Source: Streblospio benedicti (Eukaryota; Annelida; Polychaeta; Spionida; Spionidae). Taken from it: a stretch of DNA of 64,000 bases. The position numbers were made by a program, and so were the translations under genes. Shown here piece by piece: positions 28,237 to 40,579 of this stretch; the stretch's first letter is position 1, and the number at the start of each line of letters is the position of its first letter. Below the pieces are notes generated by a model. The model made no database searches and was not told the origin of the DNA. It was given only the letters and a program-made list of their open reading frames with translations. The DNA lies in NCBI GenBank assembly GCA_019095985.1, contig CM032669.1, forward strand, positions 31,717,420 to 31,781,419, given 5' to 3'.

Positions 28237-29828
28237 ATAGGGCCATTTACAATTGCTATTTCATACTAAATGTATTTTGCACATAACATTGGTGGCTGTC
28301 ACACTGATAAACGTTGGCAAATGAAGTAAATACATCTATTTGAGGCTTGCATCCTTCAGATTAATGAAGTTCGCAAGTTTGCTGCAGTCACTGGTCGTCT
28401 GCATTTTTATTAAGACCAGTCTTTTGCCCATAACGTCGTCAATTTCCATTGTTATTAAGATTCACAAAACACCATAGCAACCACCTCTTCAAAAACGATG
28501 TTTTCTTGGATGCGGTTTCCTCTTACGTAATAAAAAAAAAACTGGATTGTTTTTTCACACCGTGATTTATAAAGCATTGTGGGCATCTATCTATTTTGTT
28601 GTTGATTCTTATTAGACCGTAAAATATAACCAAAGTAAATTATGACCGGTCATAATGTACGTTACCTACATTGTCAACACTCCTCTCAAAGTGGCCTAGC
28701 TGCCGTAAAATGTGACCACCATAAATTTTAATCCCGCTCAGGAATCTCACATGTTGGAAAAGTGACCGAGAAAGAAGGGATTCAAGTTCACGTTTCTGAA
28801 GTTCACACCGAGGCTTGGTTCAGGCTACGATGGTGATACTAAGACCATTGCATGTGGTGTCATTTTAAAGCTGCCCATATGCTCAATAGACCTGGATTGG
28901 GAAGGGGGGGTTAAGAGTCACAGTCAGCCGTCATTTAATTGGTTACAATTTAGAGTGTTTATATTTAACGGCAGCTGGACCATTTTTGGTCGTAATTCAT
29001 CTTTAGGGGAAGGGCTAGAACATTAGCCGTAGGTGTCCACTAGGGCCGCGACGAATGAGTCCAGTGCACAATATCACAAGTGCCCTAAAAAGTGTGCCCG
29101 ATGACGTGCAATGTCTCCTACCAACTAGTGCATAATTACGGTTAAGGATTGTTCACAAATGACACCACCTGACTTTTTACCGTTTCACTCCCTCAACCCA
29201 ACCCCCTCCCCCTTGTCACCTTTCGTCAACTTTACAGCACCCCCCCCCGCTCCTGGTAATTTGACATCATGTTTGCCCCCGACCCCCGTGACGTGTGACG
29301 GGGTTTCGCAATGACATTTTGCTCATGTGATATTGATTTAACTGTGTCGTTGTGTAAATACATTTTGATGTTATGTCCATACTTTAAACATGATTTTACA
29401 AATGTATGGCGCAAAATTTGGATTTGGCGCCATGCGAGCTTTTAGTCGCCGTGAATAAAGCACCAACTGGCCACCGAGTGGCACCAAATGGCACAAGGTA
29501 GCCGTCTATTGCTGTGAGTGTCGCCAACTGGGTGTAAACAGGGTGGAACTTCGAATCTAATGGCCGTGTAATCTCACTAACTGGTGCAACATTTTGGGGC
29601 ACGTCTTATAGTTGAGAGTGTTCTGCTGTTGTTCCAGGTTATAGAAGCTGAGCGGACATTAATTTGGCGACAATGCGCTAAAACCCACGCTAATAGTGAA
29701 ATAACTGGCACGCATTGTCGACGTCGCCAAAATCGCAACCCAAGTGGACTCCAGCATAACAACACTTCCTGTCCCACTGCTACGCATCGAAAACGTCATT
29801 CTAGCGAACGCGTTATAGCGTGTTTGCT

Positions 29829-29971
29829 CACAGGAGCAATGTATAGAGTAATCTATGCATGTTTTGATTGATTGCGGAGCCTAAACTTTAAAAAAGGTCT
29901 AGACCCTAAAAGGTTTAGGCTCCGCAATCAATCAAAACATGCATAGATTAATCTATAAATTGCTCCCGTGT
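29829..29971. repeat. Foldback: near-perfect inverted repeat with ~58-bp arms
   Basis: Arms 29,829-29,886 and 29,912-29,971 pair almost exactly; the shared core is GATTGATTGCGGAGCCTAAA and its complement. The ~25-base loop itself contains the palindrome GGTCTAGACC. Confidence 0.85.
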
Positions 29972-30289
29972 GTGTGATTAGCATTTTCTGTGCTGATAGG
30001 AATGTGAGTTGACAAAAACAATGACAGTTATTGGACATGAATGCTAAAAACCTTGTGTATAGAGGAGTTTAAAAAACTCTCTTACATACGAAATTATTGA
30101 CAATAATATGGATACATGTCTTCCATTTGAAGGGGAGCCTTTCTGCCTTATCCAAATAAAACTTCAGAAATATTAGATTTAATCATTTCAATCGTACGAA
30201 TTTAGATAAGGCAAAAGACGGATGCTCCATTTTGCTCACGACTAATTAAGTTTAACTCTGTTGACTTCTTCCACTTGAAACGGACAACT

Positions 30290-30892
30290 TAGCCCTCGGG
30301 AGATATTGTAACCCTGGACACAAGAACAATGTAAACGTGATCACCTCCGCCAGTAACCTTCTAGCACGCTCGCTTTGTATACATAGGCCATCCCCTTCAT
30401 AATAGAAGTTATTACTATCTCTGATCAATTATAATGTGTTTTCCCCAAGTTTGCTTGTGAATACAGTTATATTCTTCTCTCTCTCTCTCTCTCCCTCTTC
30501 TATGGCAAGCAAGCTTCTACCCACTATATTGATATAGCTGAAGACAGAGATGATGATGGTCTCACAACCTTGGGGTCGTGAATTCGAGTCCCGTCTGGGC
30601 CACTTGATAAATCCAACTGGAAGATGTGTCTTCACCTATGTCAATATAGCGGGTAGGAGCTTGCTTGTCATAGAAGAGAGAGGGAGAGAAGAATATAATT
30701 GATCAATTATAGACTATTAATATTGCCTTCATGCCAGCTTGTAATCTTCGGGTCGATTGAGAACTGTGTAGTTATTATGAGGGCTGTCTATGTATACAAA
30801 GCGAGCGTGCTAGAAGGTTACTTGCGGGTGATCACGTTTACACTGTTCATGTTTACAGTGTTACAATGTCTCCCTGGGGGCTAAGTTGTCAG
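30290..30892. repeat. Large inverted repeat (~240-bp arms) around a SINE
   Basis: Arm 1 (30,290-30,540) and arm 2 (30,650-30,892) are reverse complements over TAACCTTCTAGCACGCTCGC, TTTGTATACATAG, GTAAACGTGATCACC and the SINE-A 3' end with its GA/CT tail. The unpaired centre is the SINE-A head. Confidence 0.8.
30545..30690 (+). mobile_element. tRNA-derived SINE, family A, copy 4, 5'-truncated, in the centre of a large inverted repeat
   Basis: Begins at the ATGATGGTCTCACAACCTTG region, B box GAATTCGAGTCCCGTC, body GGAAGATGTGTCTTCACC and GGAGCTTGCTTGTCATAGAA, GA-rich tail. Its 3' part is mirrored at 30,480-30,540. Confidence 0.75.
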
Positions 30893-30941
30893 TTGGAGAT
30901 CCCCGTAAAGAGCCAATGAAATATTTGTGCATTGTGTGCGC

Positions 30942-31080
30942 CTGTGGCTAAGTGGATACGGAGTCGGAATCGTGACCAGAAGGTCGTGGGTTCGATCTCG
31001 GACCAGTCTGGTTGTGGGTGTTGATAAATAGTTACACACAGCTCTGTGGCACCTTCACTTTAATTGATTAAGCATTGAAC
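30942..31080 (+). mobile_element. tRNA-derived SINE, family C
   Basis: GCCTGTGGCTAAGTGGATAC is a good A box (TGGCTAAGTGG) and GTGGGTTCGATCTCGGACCA a B box at normal spacing, followed by a non-tRNA tail. It lies just upstream of GPCR exon 3. Confidence 0.6.
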
Positions 31081-31226
31081 GCTGAATTTGCTGTCTTGAC
31101 AATGATCAATTGATCAATAAGTGTGCCAATGACCTGGTGTAAAATGTAAAGTTGGGAGAGCAAGACTTGGATCACCACTATACAAAACCAGCAGATTTAC
31201 ATTTACGTATGCGTCTGCCTGTGCAG

Positions 31227-31339
31227 GTGATGCTGGGCCGCTGGGTGTTCGGCGCCGTCCTCTGTCCCACCGTGCTCTTCTCCCAGGTGGCCAGCGTCAC
31301 CGCCAGCATCTACACCAACGTCGCCATCGGCATCGACAG
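31227..31339 (+). CDS. Class A GPCR, exon 3 (ECL1 and TM3)
   Basis: A 113-nt exon after acceptor CTGCCTGTGCAG, ending CAG|GTCAGT in phase 2. The product begins VMLGRWVFGAVLC and ends SIYTNVAIGID plus a split Arg. It carries the ECL1 Trp, the TM3 Cys3.25 that pairs with ECL2, and the start of the DRY motif, which is completed by exon 4. Third codon positions are almost all G or C, in sharp contrast to the AT-rich introns; this and intact splice signals argue for a functional exon. A GGTCAGT-rich minisatellite starts at its donor. Intron 2 before it is 9,638 bp and intron 3 after it is 32,032 bp. Confidence 0.9.
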
Positions 31340-31490
31340 GTCAGTGCTCAGTGGGTGCGTGGTCAGTGGGTGGACAGTAGGTGGTCAGTCAGTGGTCAGT
31401 CGGTCAATGCTCAGTGGATGGTCAGTGTGTGACTGGTCAGTGGATGTGTGTCACTGGTCAGCAAGTGATCAGTGGGTGGTTGGGTGGCAT
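31339..31490 (+). repeat. GGTCAGT minisatellite starting at the exon-3 splice donor
   Basis: From the donor itself onward, the motif GGTCAGTGG is repeated irregularly for about 150 bp. There are six exact GGTCAGT copies plus variants (GGTCAAT, GGTCAGC, GATCAGT). Each exact copy resembles the true donor core GTCAGT, so the array is a run of decoy donors. Confidence 0.85.
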
Positions 31491-32359
31491 GGGTGAAACA
31501 GCGCATTAAGGGCAGCGTTAAAGAGATTCCCATAGACCGACTAAGCAGGGTTTCTAGGCTTGTTCATGTGACAGAGAAGCGTGTTCTGTCGGTGCCGCCA
31601 CCGAGTCTGTATGCAGAACACGTGCATGACCCACGTGATGTTTTCTTGTACACTGTAAAACACGATAAATGAATGATTCCCACATACCACTTATGCAATG
31701 ACGCAATAGAAAGATCTATAAACTACTGCGACTTTTATTGAGCACATGTTTTCTTCTTTAAAATTAAGTAGACTATTGTCTGGTGTAAATTGGCAATTTA
31801 CATGAATTGCCACGTACAGTAATGCGTTTTACTCTCAAATTGAACACATTTTAACCATAGTTAAATTAGTCTGGAAAATAAATAGATTGGTGTGCAATTT
31901 TCGAAACATTCTGTCAACGCCATCTCTTAAACAATAGAATTATTTCTGACTGTTGCATACATGATTATCACTTGACGCCATTGTGCTTATTTACTCTTAT
32001 GACTAGCATTATTATCGGCGACAAAATGTCACCCCACATACCTTGTATTACCGCGATTACTATTATTGCATATGCTGATTTATTGTGGGTGTCTCCATAA
32101 ACCTTATCGTCGCTTTCATCAATTGGACAATGAATGTATGGTTATAATTCTGATCAGAGAATGTAATCTCATAGCATCCTGGGTTCCTTCATTCATGATT
32201 AGATACAGAATATTACCAAATACCAATAGTAACCAAACCTGTCATTTTTGGCGAGACTTTCATTGTTGTCTCAACAACTTCATCGGGCAGAATAGAATGA
32301 AATATATGCTGATGTTTCTGGACTTCGGTATATCTCAATTTATTTAATTATTTACTTAT

Positions 32360-32530
32360 ACCGGTGGCGCCGAGTCATTAAGGACTACACCCCACAGCCT
32401 CTGTGCAGGTGGCATTCAAACCCACGACCATACGGCACCAAATCACGTCACATTTTGAACTCACTAGTCCACTCAACTAGTGGAACTACTTCGAATCCCA
32501 CCAGAGGCTATGCGATACAATCCTCTGCTG
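32360..32530. repeat. Possible SINE-like repeat with tRNA-like boxes on both strands
   Basis: GGTGGCATTCAAACCCACGA (minus-strand B-box-like) and ACTTCGAATCCCACCAGAGG (plus-strand B-box-like) lie about 90 bp apart. The family is not clear. Confidence 0.35.
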
Positions 32531-32632
32531 GCTACGAGTCATATGGCTAATGACATCATTACATATAAAATATGTAAACGTAACATAGACACCTTACTAC
32601 ATATACACTATTCTGTCCCAGTTGATAGTTAA

Positions 32633-33141
32633 CCCTAATCAGTACATGAGGGGTCCGTTTGGACCCCAGGGGTATACTTTTTGTGATATATCTTTATCCG
32701 CTTGGTATTTCTTCTTTTCCTTTTAAGTAGTTGTCACCCTATATCTAGTCTCTATCAGTACCGAAGATTATTTGATTTATTTAAATATTAGGACTTACAT
32801 AAAAACATATTTGCTTGGGGTCATTATCAAGAATGAAAATTATTTACTTTGGTTATACATAAGGACCACTGCAAAAGCAATTTCATTGGGGCCCGCATGG
32901 ACCCCAGACACAATGGGTACAGAGAACACAGAGTTGTTCGATAATTTGACCTATTAAAATATGTATATAATAAAAAACTCGTTATTTGTTATTTCTATCT
33001 GACACAGTCACTATTAACATATGAATGTCTTTGTATCAAAGAAAGATCATGAATTGAAAAGAAAATCACATCAAATGACTGTGGTCCACGTGGGCCCATA
33101 TTGTACTGATCAAGGTGTTTTGGTTAATGTACTGATGAGGA
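32633..33141. mobile_element. piggyBac-like MITE with TTAA duplications and repeated GGTCC palindromes
   Basis: A 509-bp element flanked by TTAA (32,629-32,632 and 33,142-33,145). The inverted ends are CCCTAATCAGTACATGA (left) and TCCTCATCAGTACATTA (right, read inward). Inside are three G/C palindromes, GGGGTCCGTTTGGACCCC, GGGGCCCGCATGGACCCC and GGTCCACGTGGGCCC. TTAA targets and CCY ends are the hallmark of piggyBac. No transposase is encoded. Confidence 0.75.
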
Positions 33142-33634
33142 TTAATTAAATACGAATTCTTTTACTTCAATCTCATCACTGTAAAGCTGAAGGCAATACA
33201 TCTCCAACCACAATAAAGCAAGCCACTTGCACAATACCATACTACAGTACATCTATTCACAAATTTTCTCCATATGAACAAATAGATTTAGACAAGTTTA
33301 TTCCAGTCATTACCTTCAGCACACTGACCGCAAGCGGGTGTCTTCTGGAAATGATTGTCCATGAACTTGAGCGGTTTCCATTTACTTCTGATTGACTGCA
33401 TATATGATTGTGCCTTTGTCTTTCTGTGATAAAAATATCAGCTTCATTCCAATCAGACTTTCTATGTTGCCATGGTATTAAAAGTCAAAGCTATGAAATG
33501 TGATATTGTTGCCCGTGTTTAATGACAACTTGTTTTGTCAAATATGTTTATATACGGATAATCATCTTTCCACTCATCTAATTTCTCATCTACTACTACA
33601 GAGTTAAAATTGGGATTAAATATTCGTGACTGTC

Positions 33635-34315
33635 CGACTGGGGTTAACAGGCGGCTTAGAGTTTCCACGCCACGTAAATTTTTATGCGAAAAAATGACAG
33701 AGTCCGTAAAAAATGATGAAAAATTGGGAAAATTAACACATTCATTGTCGAACAGGCCGAGGCGCCGGATGGCTCCGACACGTCGCCCAGCGGACTCTTG
33801 CGGTGGGAAAATATTCTCCGTGCTACCTTCGTGTCAACGCCGCGAGCAAAGATTGCGCGGCGTCCCACCACTTCTATGGAGAAGTGGATTTTTCAGGCCA
33901 CGTAACTACTCCGCGCGAATAGGGATTATTGATTAAATTTCCTTTGATCTCTTTGAGTTCGCTGGTTGCCGCGCGAAGCCGTATTTGGCACCGACAGACT
34001 CCGTCTGCTTCCATCCGACATAAAATGAATGCCGTTCAACGCCGCTGTACGCCGATGTACTCGGCAAGAGCTATCCGCGTCAAGAATAGTGTCCACTCCG
34101 TCTGCTTCCATGGTCACGCCGCAGTCGACGTCTGTCGGTGCCCTTCAGTGCATATTTCGATCGATGGGTTATTATTTCGGCTGCAGCGTCATTTCTACTG
34201 CGCTAGAAATGGACATTTTTTCTCGATTTTTAAATGTTAGCCCTTGGACGGTGTCGGGACCACGGACTCCGTCCAACGCGCCCAACGCCGTCTCAACTCT
34301 AACAGGGGGTAAGCG
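33635..34315. other. CpG-rich patch inside GPCR intron 3
   Basis: Much richer in C, G and CpG than its surroundings, with repeated words such as GACTCCGTC(TGCTTCCAT) and CAACGCCG. TTAGAGTT near the left edge and its match in the complement of the right edge (AACTCTAAC) hint at inverted ends. Overlapping short frames exist on both strands with no recognisable product. It could be a GC-rich non-autonomous element or an unmethylated regulatory island. Confidence 0.4.
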
Positions 34316-34651
34316 ATAGGTTTAAATGTTTGATTCAAATGGGTGTATTCCCATGGGAAATCAATTTTTAGCCATAGAGGTGACATAGATAAATTGGAAA
34401 TAAAGTGACACACGATTTGTTGTCAGGTCATAAACCCATGATCAGGACGTTACCACAGAGAAAACGCATTGTAATTATCCATGCGACAGTTTAACGCACA
34501 ATAAAATGCTTTAAATGGAATTTATGCCTTGGGTTCTACTATAGACAGATTTTCCAAGAAATTCATGTGCACCTGGAATCAAATTTGACTGAGGTCAAAA
34601 TTGTTATTTGATGAATTATGAACTATTTATAACATCCTATATAATGCATGT

Positions 34652-34976
34652 CCGTCTGGTAGATTTCGTATGAACCTCGTGTGTTTCCATAGATTCTATA
34701 GAATGTTTCAATATTAGTATCATCATGCACATATGCAATACATAATATGCACATATAATACGTTTGAAACAGCCTGTAGTAAACAGTGTCGACGCCGTGT
34801 TTTCACGGGATTTAATATAAGTCACATGTGCGGGAGGAAGAATAAGATCATGAAGATGGGGTACATTAAAAGAACATGTCGTTTGTACGTTGTGATAAAA
34901 TCTATATGGTATTTCAAAGAAATTCCATACCTAGCCCCAATTGCACGCATGAGCGGTTCTTTTCAAGCTTCGTGCC
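34652..34976 (-). repeat. Orphan 320-bp repeat, copy 2
   Basis: Reverse-orientation partner of 3,008-3,330. It ends 52 bp before the target duplication of the 35,033 element. The minus-strand frame reads YIKSRENTASTLFTTGCFKR, parallel to copy 1. Confidence 0.7.
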
Positions 34977-35260
34977 AGGCAGGTGTGAATGCAACTATAT
35001 TGTAGTTACCGAATCGCATCTGATGTCAGACCGAGGCCCGTAGCGAGGCTGTGGCAGAGGAGGCGGTCGCCTCCTCGCTTTTGGCTTTGCCTCATTTGCC
35101 TCCTCGCTCTTCAGATTTCGCCGCATTGCTGTTTTTCAAAATAGCTATTGTAGACTGCCAGTTGTTGATAATCTTATTCCTAAATCATTATTCCTATCGT
35201 CATGACATCAATTTTATTCCATTATAGTTTGGAATGTAATAATTTTTCCACTAGACACTT

Positions 35261-35609
35261 TAGGCTGGGATCCACACCATCAATCTTGGGGTGGTCAGGA
35301 GTCGGTCTCCCATATTTTACTAACCCCAATTTTGTTATAGAAGTAACACTTGGCTATCATGTCATGAGATTTTTATTTGCGGCGACTCTTGCGAAAGTTG
35401 TGAAATTGACTGGTTTCCATGGTAACAGCAGACAAAACGTAAATCTTCTCACTACAGTGAAATTGATTATAACACAACTTGCATTTATACTATAGTTTTG
35501 TATGATGCACCAAATTAAAGCTGGTAATGTGCTCTATTATATAGATAATAATTTATGTAAATTAGCTCATTTGCATATACCTAATCAACATAATTAATTC
35601 AATTTTTGG
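35261..35609 (+). repeat. Left long terminal inverted repeat of the inner element
   Basis: Pairs with 40,580-40,924. Marker blocks are TAGGCTGGGATCC, GGAGTCGGTCTCCCATATTT, TTGACTGGTTTCCATGGTAA and CATAATTAATTCAATTTTT. Confidence 0.7.
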
Positions 35610-36211
35610 TAATTTTACTCCTATGATACATGTTTACATTCTTCCTACATTAAGACAGAAACAAATGTGGCTAGAAAGATTATTGTATATAGTTCCCAAG
35701 ATACTAACCTACATACACAGTCATTTTGATAGCAAGGTGATGATTCGTTTAAATATGAGAGTTATTTATGCTAGCCTGTTACCAATATTCAATATCGTCA
35801 CTTCGCGCATTCATCAAATAAGTGATTTATCATTCAAATATTCTTCATCATAGTGGCTTAATTAGTTGTTTTCATTTATAAGGAGATATACAATTGATGA
35901 AACTACATGAAGCAATTAGTATTATATGCTAATGTACTGCATCATTGACTGGTTTCCATGGTAACTACAAACAACAATGTAAATCTACTGACAACAGTAA
36001 AATTGATGATAAAATAACTTACAGTTGTACTATAGTTTTGTGTGATGCATCAAATTAAAGCTGGCAATATGGTCTATAATAAAGAGTATAATTTATGCAA
36101 ATTAGTTCATTTGAATGTAACTAATGAACATAATTAATCTATTTTTCGTTAATTATACTTGTATGATACATGTTTACATTCTTCCTACATTAAGGCTATT
36201 GCAAATGTGGC
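35407..36211. repeat. Direct duplication inside the inner element (35,407-35,665 and 35,947-36,211)
   Basis: Two ~260-bp copies in the same direction share TTGACTGGTTTCCATGGTAA, ACTATAGTTTTGT, CAAATTAAAGCTGG and TGATACATGTTTACATTCTT. The first copy is the inner part of the left inverted repeat, so subterminal sequence was duplicated. Confidence 0.75.
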
Positions 36212-37299
36212 TACCGCCTGAAGCCTAAGGAATTATATGGAACAATTAACATTTTATGCTAATTTAATGCATCACATACAGAATATTACAGATACAAGAT
36301 TTAGTGGAAGGTGGGCCATGTTTGTGTCACAGAACCCAAGGTAAAACACTTGCCAAAAGCAAAGAAAATAGGTTAGAGAGGTGGCCTGGACCCCCTGGTA
36401 CCTCTGAGGCTATATGATAGCAAATCTAAGAATATCAAATACTACATAATGTGACTCTATAAATATGTTAGCAAGTAATTTGTGTAGAGAATAGCATTCA
36501 TTAATAATTGAAAGTATTGATCTTGATGTATGTGTATATATGTGATATGTATGTGTGCAGTATCTATGGCAAAAAATGATGTGCTGCCTAGCATATTCCC
36601 CATACAGACGTGATACAGCTAAACTGCGGCCAGCTGCAGGCTACTGCTGAATTGGTGGTAATGGACGTTTAATATGCCAACCTTTGCTAATGTCTCCTTA
36701 CTGCATCAACAAAGTATTTTGCTGCACTCTAAACCTTTTGGACAAGTAATGATCCCACAGTCTCCATAAGATTTTGGGAGCATAGGCAGTAGGTAGGCTG
36801 TACTGCTGGTGGTGTCCTAGGTCGCCTACACATCACAATCAGGTTTGCTACTAGGCATTTCACCAAGTTGGATTAGCTTGCAATGAATTTGAATTTTCTA
36901 TTGGATATTTGAAATGTCTGGCTTTATCTTTTCTAAAGGGAAAACTTACTGTGTCACATTTAGTAAGAACGTATTGTACAAATAGGACTGTGTACATTTT
37001 ACAAACAATCTTTTGTTGTGATGAAACATGACCTATAATATGATCATAGTATAGATATGAAATAGATATATAATGTATGTAAACTGAGTTAGGGAAAACA
37101 ACTATATATGCATCAGTCAAACATATGTACCATCGGTCTAGTGACTGCCTGATGACATCCCCATCTATGACTACACATGTAGATAAAGTCTAGAAAGTCG
37201 ATATAACCACACTAAATGGCAGACAGGAGTTCATAATAAACTTATGAAACTGCACTCGTCGTTATTATATCCACCACAGGTGCTTGACTAATAGCATGA

Positions 37300-40200
37300 A
37301 CGGGAAAAACTATATATAAAATAATATAGGCAAAGCAAAATGACCTCTGTGGCCACTAGAATGACCCTTCTATGCCCTAAAATCTGTACTCAATACTGGA
37401 GATTACCTACTATTTTGGTGTGTTCTTCCTCATGCTGCTAACATGGTAGGGCTCTTATTTCATCAACCACATTATACTAGAATAAGCTGCACATCATCTT
37501 GTAACTTTTGGCGGTCTTCTTCACATTTCTAGCCAGATATTTTAGATATTTTGGTACGTTGGTCTTGTTCTCTTGATATTGAATGAATTCAGACCACAAT
37601 GGTGACTCAAATCCGTTATCAGGTTGGTATTGTCTTGCAAATTTTGATTTCTATATCATCTGCATTTCTTGTAATTTTGCACTTTTCTTTGCTGAAACAC
37701 TATACCTATTTCCAATGAAATTGATGGTGTTAAAGACACTTTGGTGTGATTTTTGCCAAATACTTCTCTTTAAATTCCATCAATGATGTAAGTAGTAGGT
37801 ATTGAGACAATGGTACGGTTCAGTCCATGTACCACACAAAATTGTGCAGAGCTGCTTTGAAATCTGCATTATTGCCTTTTTATCTGGCACAAACAGGGAG
37901 AAAGGGTAACAATTTATAAGACTAGTCATAGTTTACGGCTGCATTCATCTTTAGACCATTCAGACCTTGCAACCATAATAGGTTTTTCACAACAGATATC
38001 TTATTTTTGTATGCCTACCTAGCCCTTGGTCTCTTGGGCTTTATTCTGGCGATTTTCATATTGTCAGTTGACTATACCGATTCTCTACCAGATGTTTTAG
38101 CTTCTTGCAGATGCTAATACCAATTTCCTTAGCTTCAGAAAACCTTGCCTAAGAGGTTTCACCTGTAACAATGTTCATCATTTTTTCTGCCTCCAACTCA
38201 AATTGATTTGTTTGTCTGTGATTATGTCATATCTTATTGATAACTTTAAGCTGTATGATTATCTTTTGTTTCTTCATTATCATCTTTATGTATGCTAATT
38301 CCTTTGTTTCCTCAGAAAATGTTGTTAATATTGAAAATGCAAGAAGATGCTTATCCATAGCACTTTGGTTTTCAGACCATCTCCATGAAATAATGTAGCT
38401 TTTGCTTTTCTGTTGAATGTCTTTTTAAGTGTCATGTCGGTCCATATACCATTGAATTGTTCATCCTGAAGCGCTGTGTCTTCTTCTGGAGCGTCACTTG
38501 GTAATCTCATAGAATGAAGATAATGTTGCAAACAGTCTACATGTTTGTGGTACCCGGCTGGCTCCAATTCTGGCCATATAACATGTTAAAACAGCACATA
38601 AGAACAATCAAATAAAGTTTTAATCATGATTTGCGACTTTCACAACAGATAGCCACATTTTGTAAACTTCTTTCAAATGCAAATTACCCATTGACCTATT
38701 CATTCAGCATAGATGTACCTACACAAGATCACCATGTGCATGAAGACCAGAAAAAAACACTTGTCAGTTGTGGGAAGAGGATTTTTGATAGGAAATCATT
38801 CAGTAAATATATAAGAGGAATCAAGATAACATCATTTGTAATATTTGTCTCACAGCCTCTACAAGATGCAAATTTTAACCACATGACCTAAGTTCAATCT
38901 GACTTCTTTCTTTTTTGATGAGCCTGCCATTTTAAGCTACATATGGCTGACTCAACAATAATAATGGCATAATAATCATTGCTTGACATGATTCTATTAG
39001 CTGTGCCTCTTATGCACACATCTGATAGAAGTAACAAGAATTCTTCATCACAAAGCCTCTGGTTTCAAAACGTTAGTCACAGTATGGAATCTACCCATTC
39101 CCAAATAAATTTTCATACAGGTATTTGTCTAGATACCACTGAACTAAAGCGAGAGCATTTCATCGATGGCTTGATCACATGATGATGTCAAGCAATCATA
39201 GTTCTGGGCAGCACACACAATGGTTGACTCAGAAATAAACCTGTGACACCATAATTTCCAATCTATGTCCCCAGCGCATAGCCATGGACGTTGCTGAAAA
39301 GAGGGAGATGCTAACAGAGGAAGAAGCTGCACACAGCCATCAGACAGTTCAAGACCCTTAGATGGGCGAATGGCTCTACATAGAAACAATATCATAAAAG
39401 AAATAGAGAACAAAATATCACAATTTGTGTGGTAAATAGATATTCACATTATGCTAATAAACAAAGAGATACAATGTAGTGATAAATACCTCAAATAAGT
39501 ATGCATACATTACTACACAAGTTATTATGTAGCATTACAGATTAATCTGGTATGTAAAATCATATTCTCTCTGAATTGTTGTGAATCATCAATGCAATAC
39601 TGTGCACTGTTAGGACATTGTCAAAATGCTCTCTGGCAAAAAGTTAAACAGAGCTCACTACATAACCATGATGATGCAATGCTGATACGCCAGTCCCATC
39701 TAGAGGGTTAATGCCCAAAGAATATGCCGGAGCACTGGAAAATTATATTCAGAATTCTATTTCTTATGCACTTACTTTCACATAAAATTGACGTTGCAGC
39801 TCCCATGTAAGTAGTAGTATAGCAAATATAACTCTGAATGGATATTCCTACTTCTAAGAATAGTGTACATAAAGGAGAATTATATGTTAGTGCATGTACC
39901 AAAATGGCATGGTGGACCGTCCAATCCTTCAAAGACCTTATTGGCCAAGGGCATGCAACTGAAGAAAGTGCTATTGTGGAAGTTGATTATGAATATATAG
40001 AACAATTGTCTGATGACTCGAGATCTGTTAATAATACGTTATGTTGTATATCGTATGTGTGGAGACATGCTATTTTCTTGTTTGCTATTATCTCTAGGTA
40101 AAATCTAAGTATATATATGAATTCTCTGTCATTCAAAACATACATAAAGACACCAAAATCAACTTTCTACCCCAAATGATAAGGAAGCTATGAGCTTCTT

Positions 40201-40385
40201 TGCTATCAGCAAGATGGCTTCGGCGGCGATTTTGTTTTTGCCTCTTCAGAAATTTAGTCCAAGAGTGACACATTGGCACCATTCAGATTCTTCCTCAGGA
40301 TGCCCAAAGCCATAATCAACCATAAAACACCATAAATCCCCCAAAATACAGTTCTGCTGTATCCCATTTGACAAATAGACTAGGC
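37300..40385 (-). pseudogene. Orphan metazoan repeat-associated gene, copy A (decayed)
   Basis: Minus-strand remains of the same family as copy B. The leader (40,385-40,140) matches that of copy B. Coding-like islands characteristic of the C-terminal half include GTANRIMSSNDYYA (about 39,010-38,960), and YHKHVDCLQHYLHSMRLPSD followed by FNGIWTDMTLKKTFNRKAK (about 38,565-38,380). From memory these match stretches in full-length family members of the type 'G(T)VNRIMSGKDYYAMLRAH' and 'GVWTDMxLEQT'. The islands are separated by interrupted sequence, so the gene is clearly non-functional. The copy is enclosed by the ~345-bp inverted repeats of the element at 35,261-40,924. A second island (MFSISFMILFLCRAIRPSKG..., 39,413-39,144) is of uncertain status. 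Confidence 0.5.
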
Positions 40386-40579
40386 CTGTCATACACAAAG
40401 TTGAAAGGACTCATTGGATACCCGACTCTGGAAATTAAAGTATTCTTTAGATTGTTACCAAATTCATTGTATGTGTTCCACAATGATATGTTAATCATAT
40501 GCAATTACATTTTCGATCATATTTGCATTTTTGATCAAGTAGAATGATTGCAAACATGGACATTCCTTGTAAAATTAGC

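Noticed and set aside
33610-34319. Frames of 96-108 codons in the CpG-rich patch
   Set aside because: Several overlapping frames on both strands, arginine/serine-rich as expected from composition.
39838-40101. 87-codon plus-strand frame with a protein-like acidic stretch (DYEYIEQLSDDSRS)
   Set aside because: It lies opposite copy A between its leader and other islands. I found no family or splice context, so it is not called.
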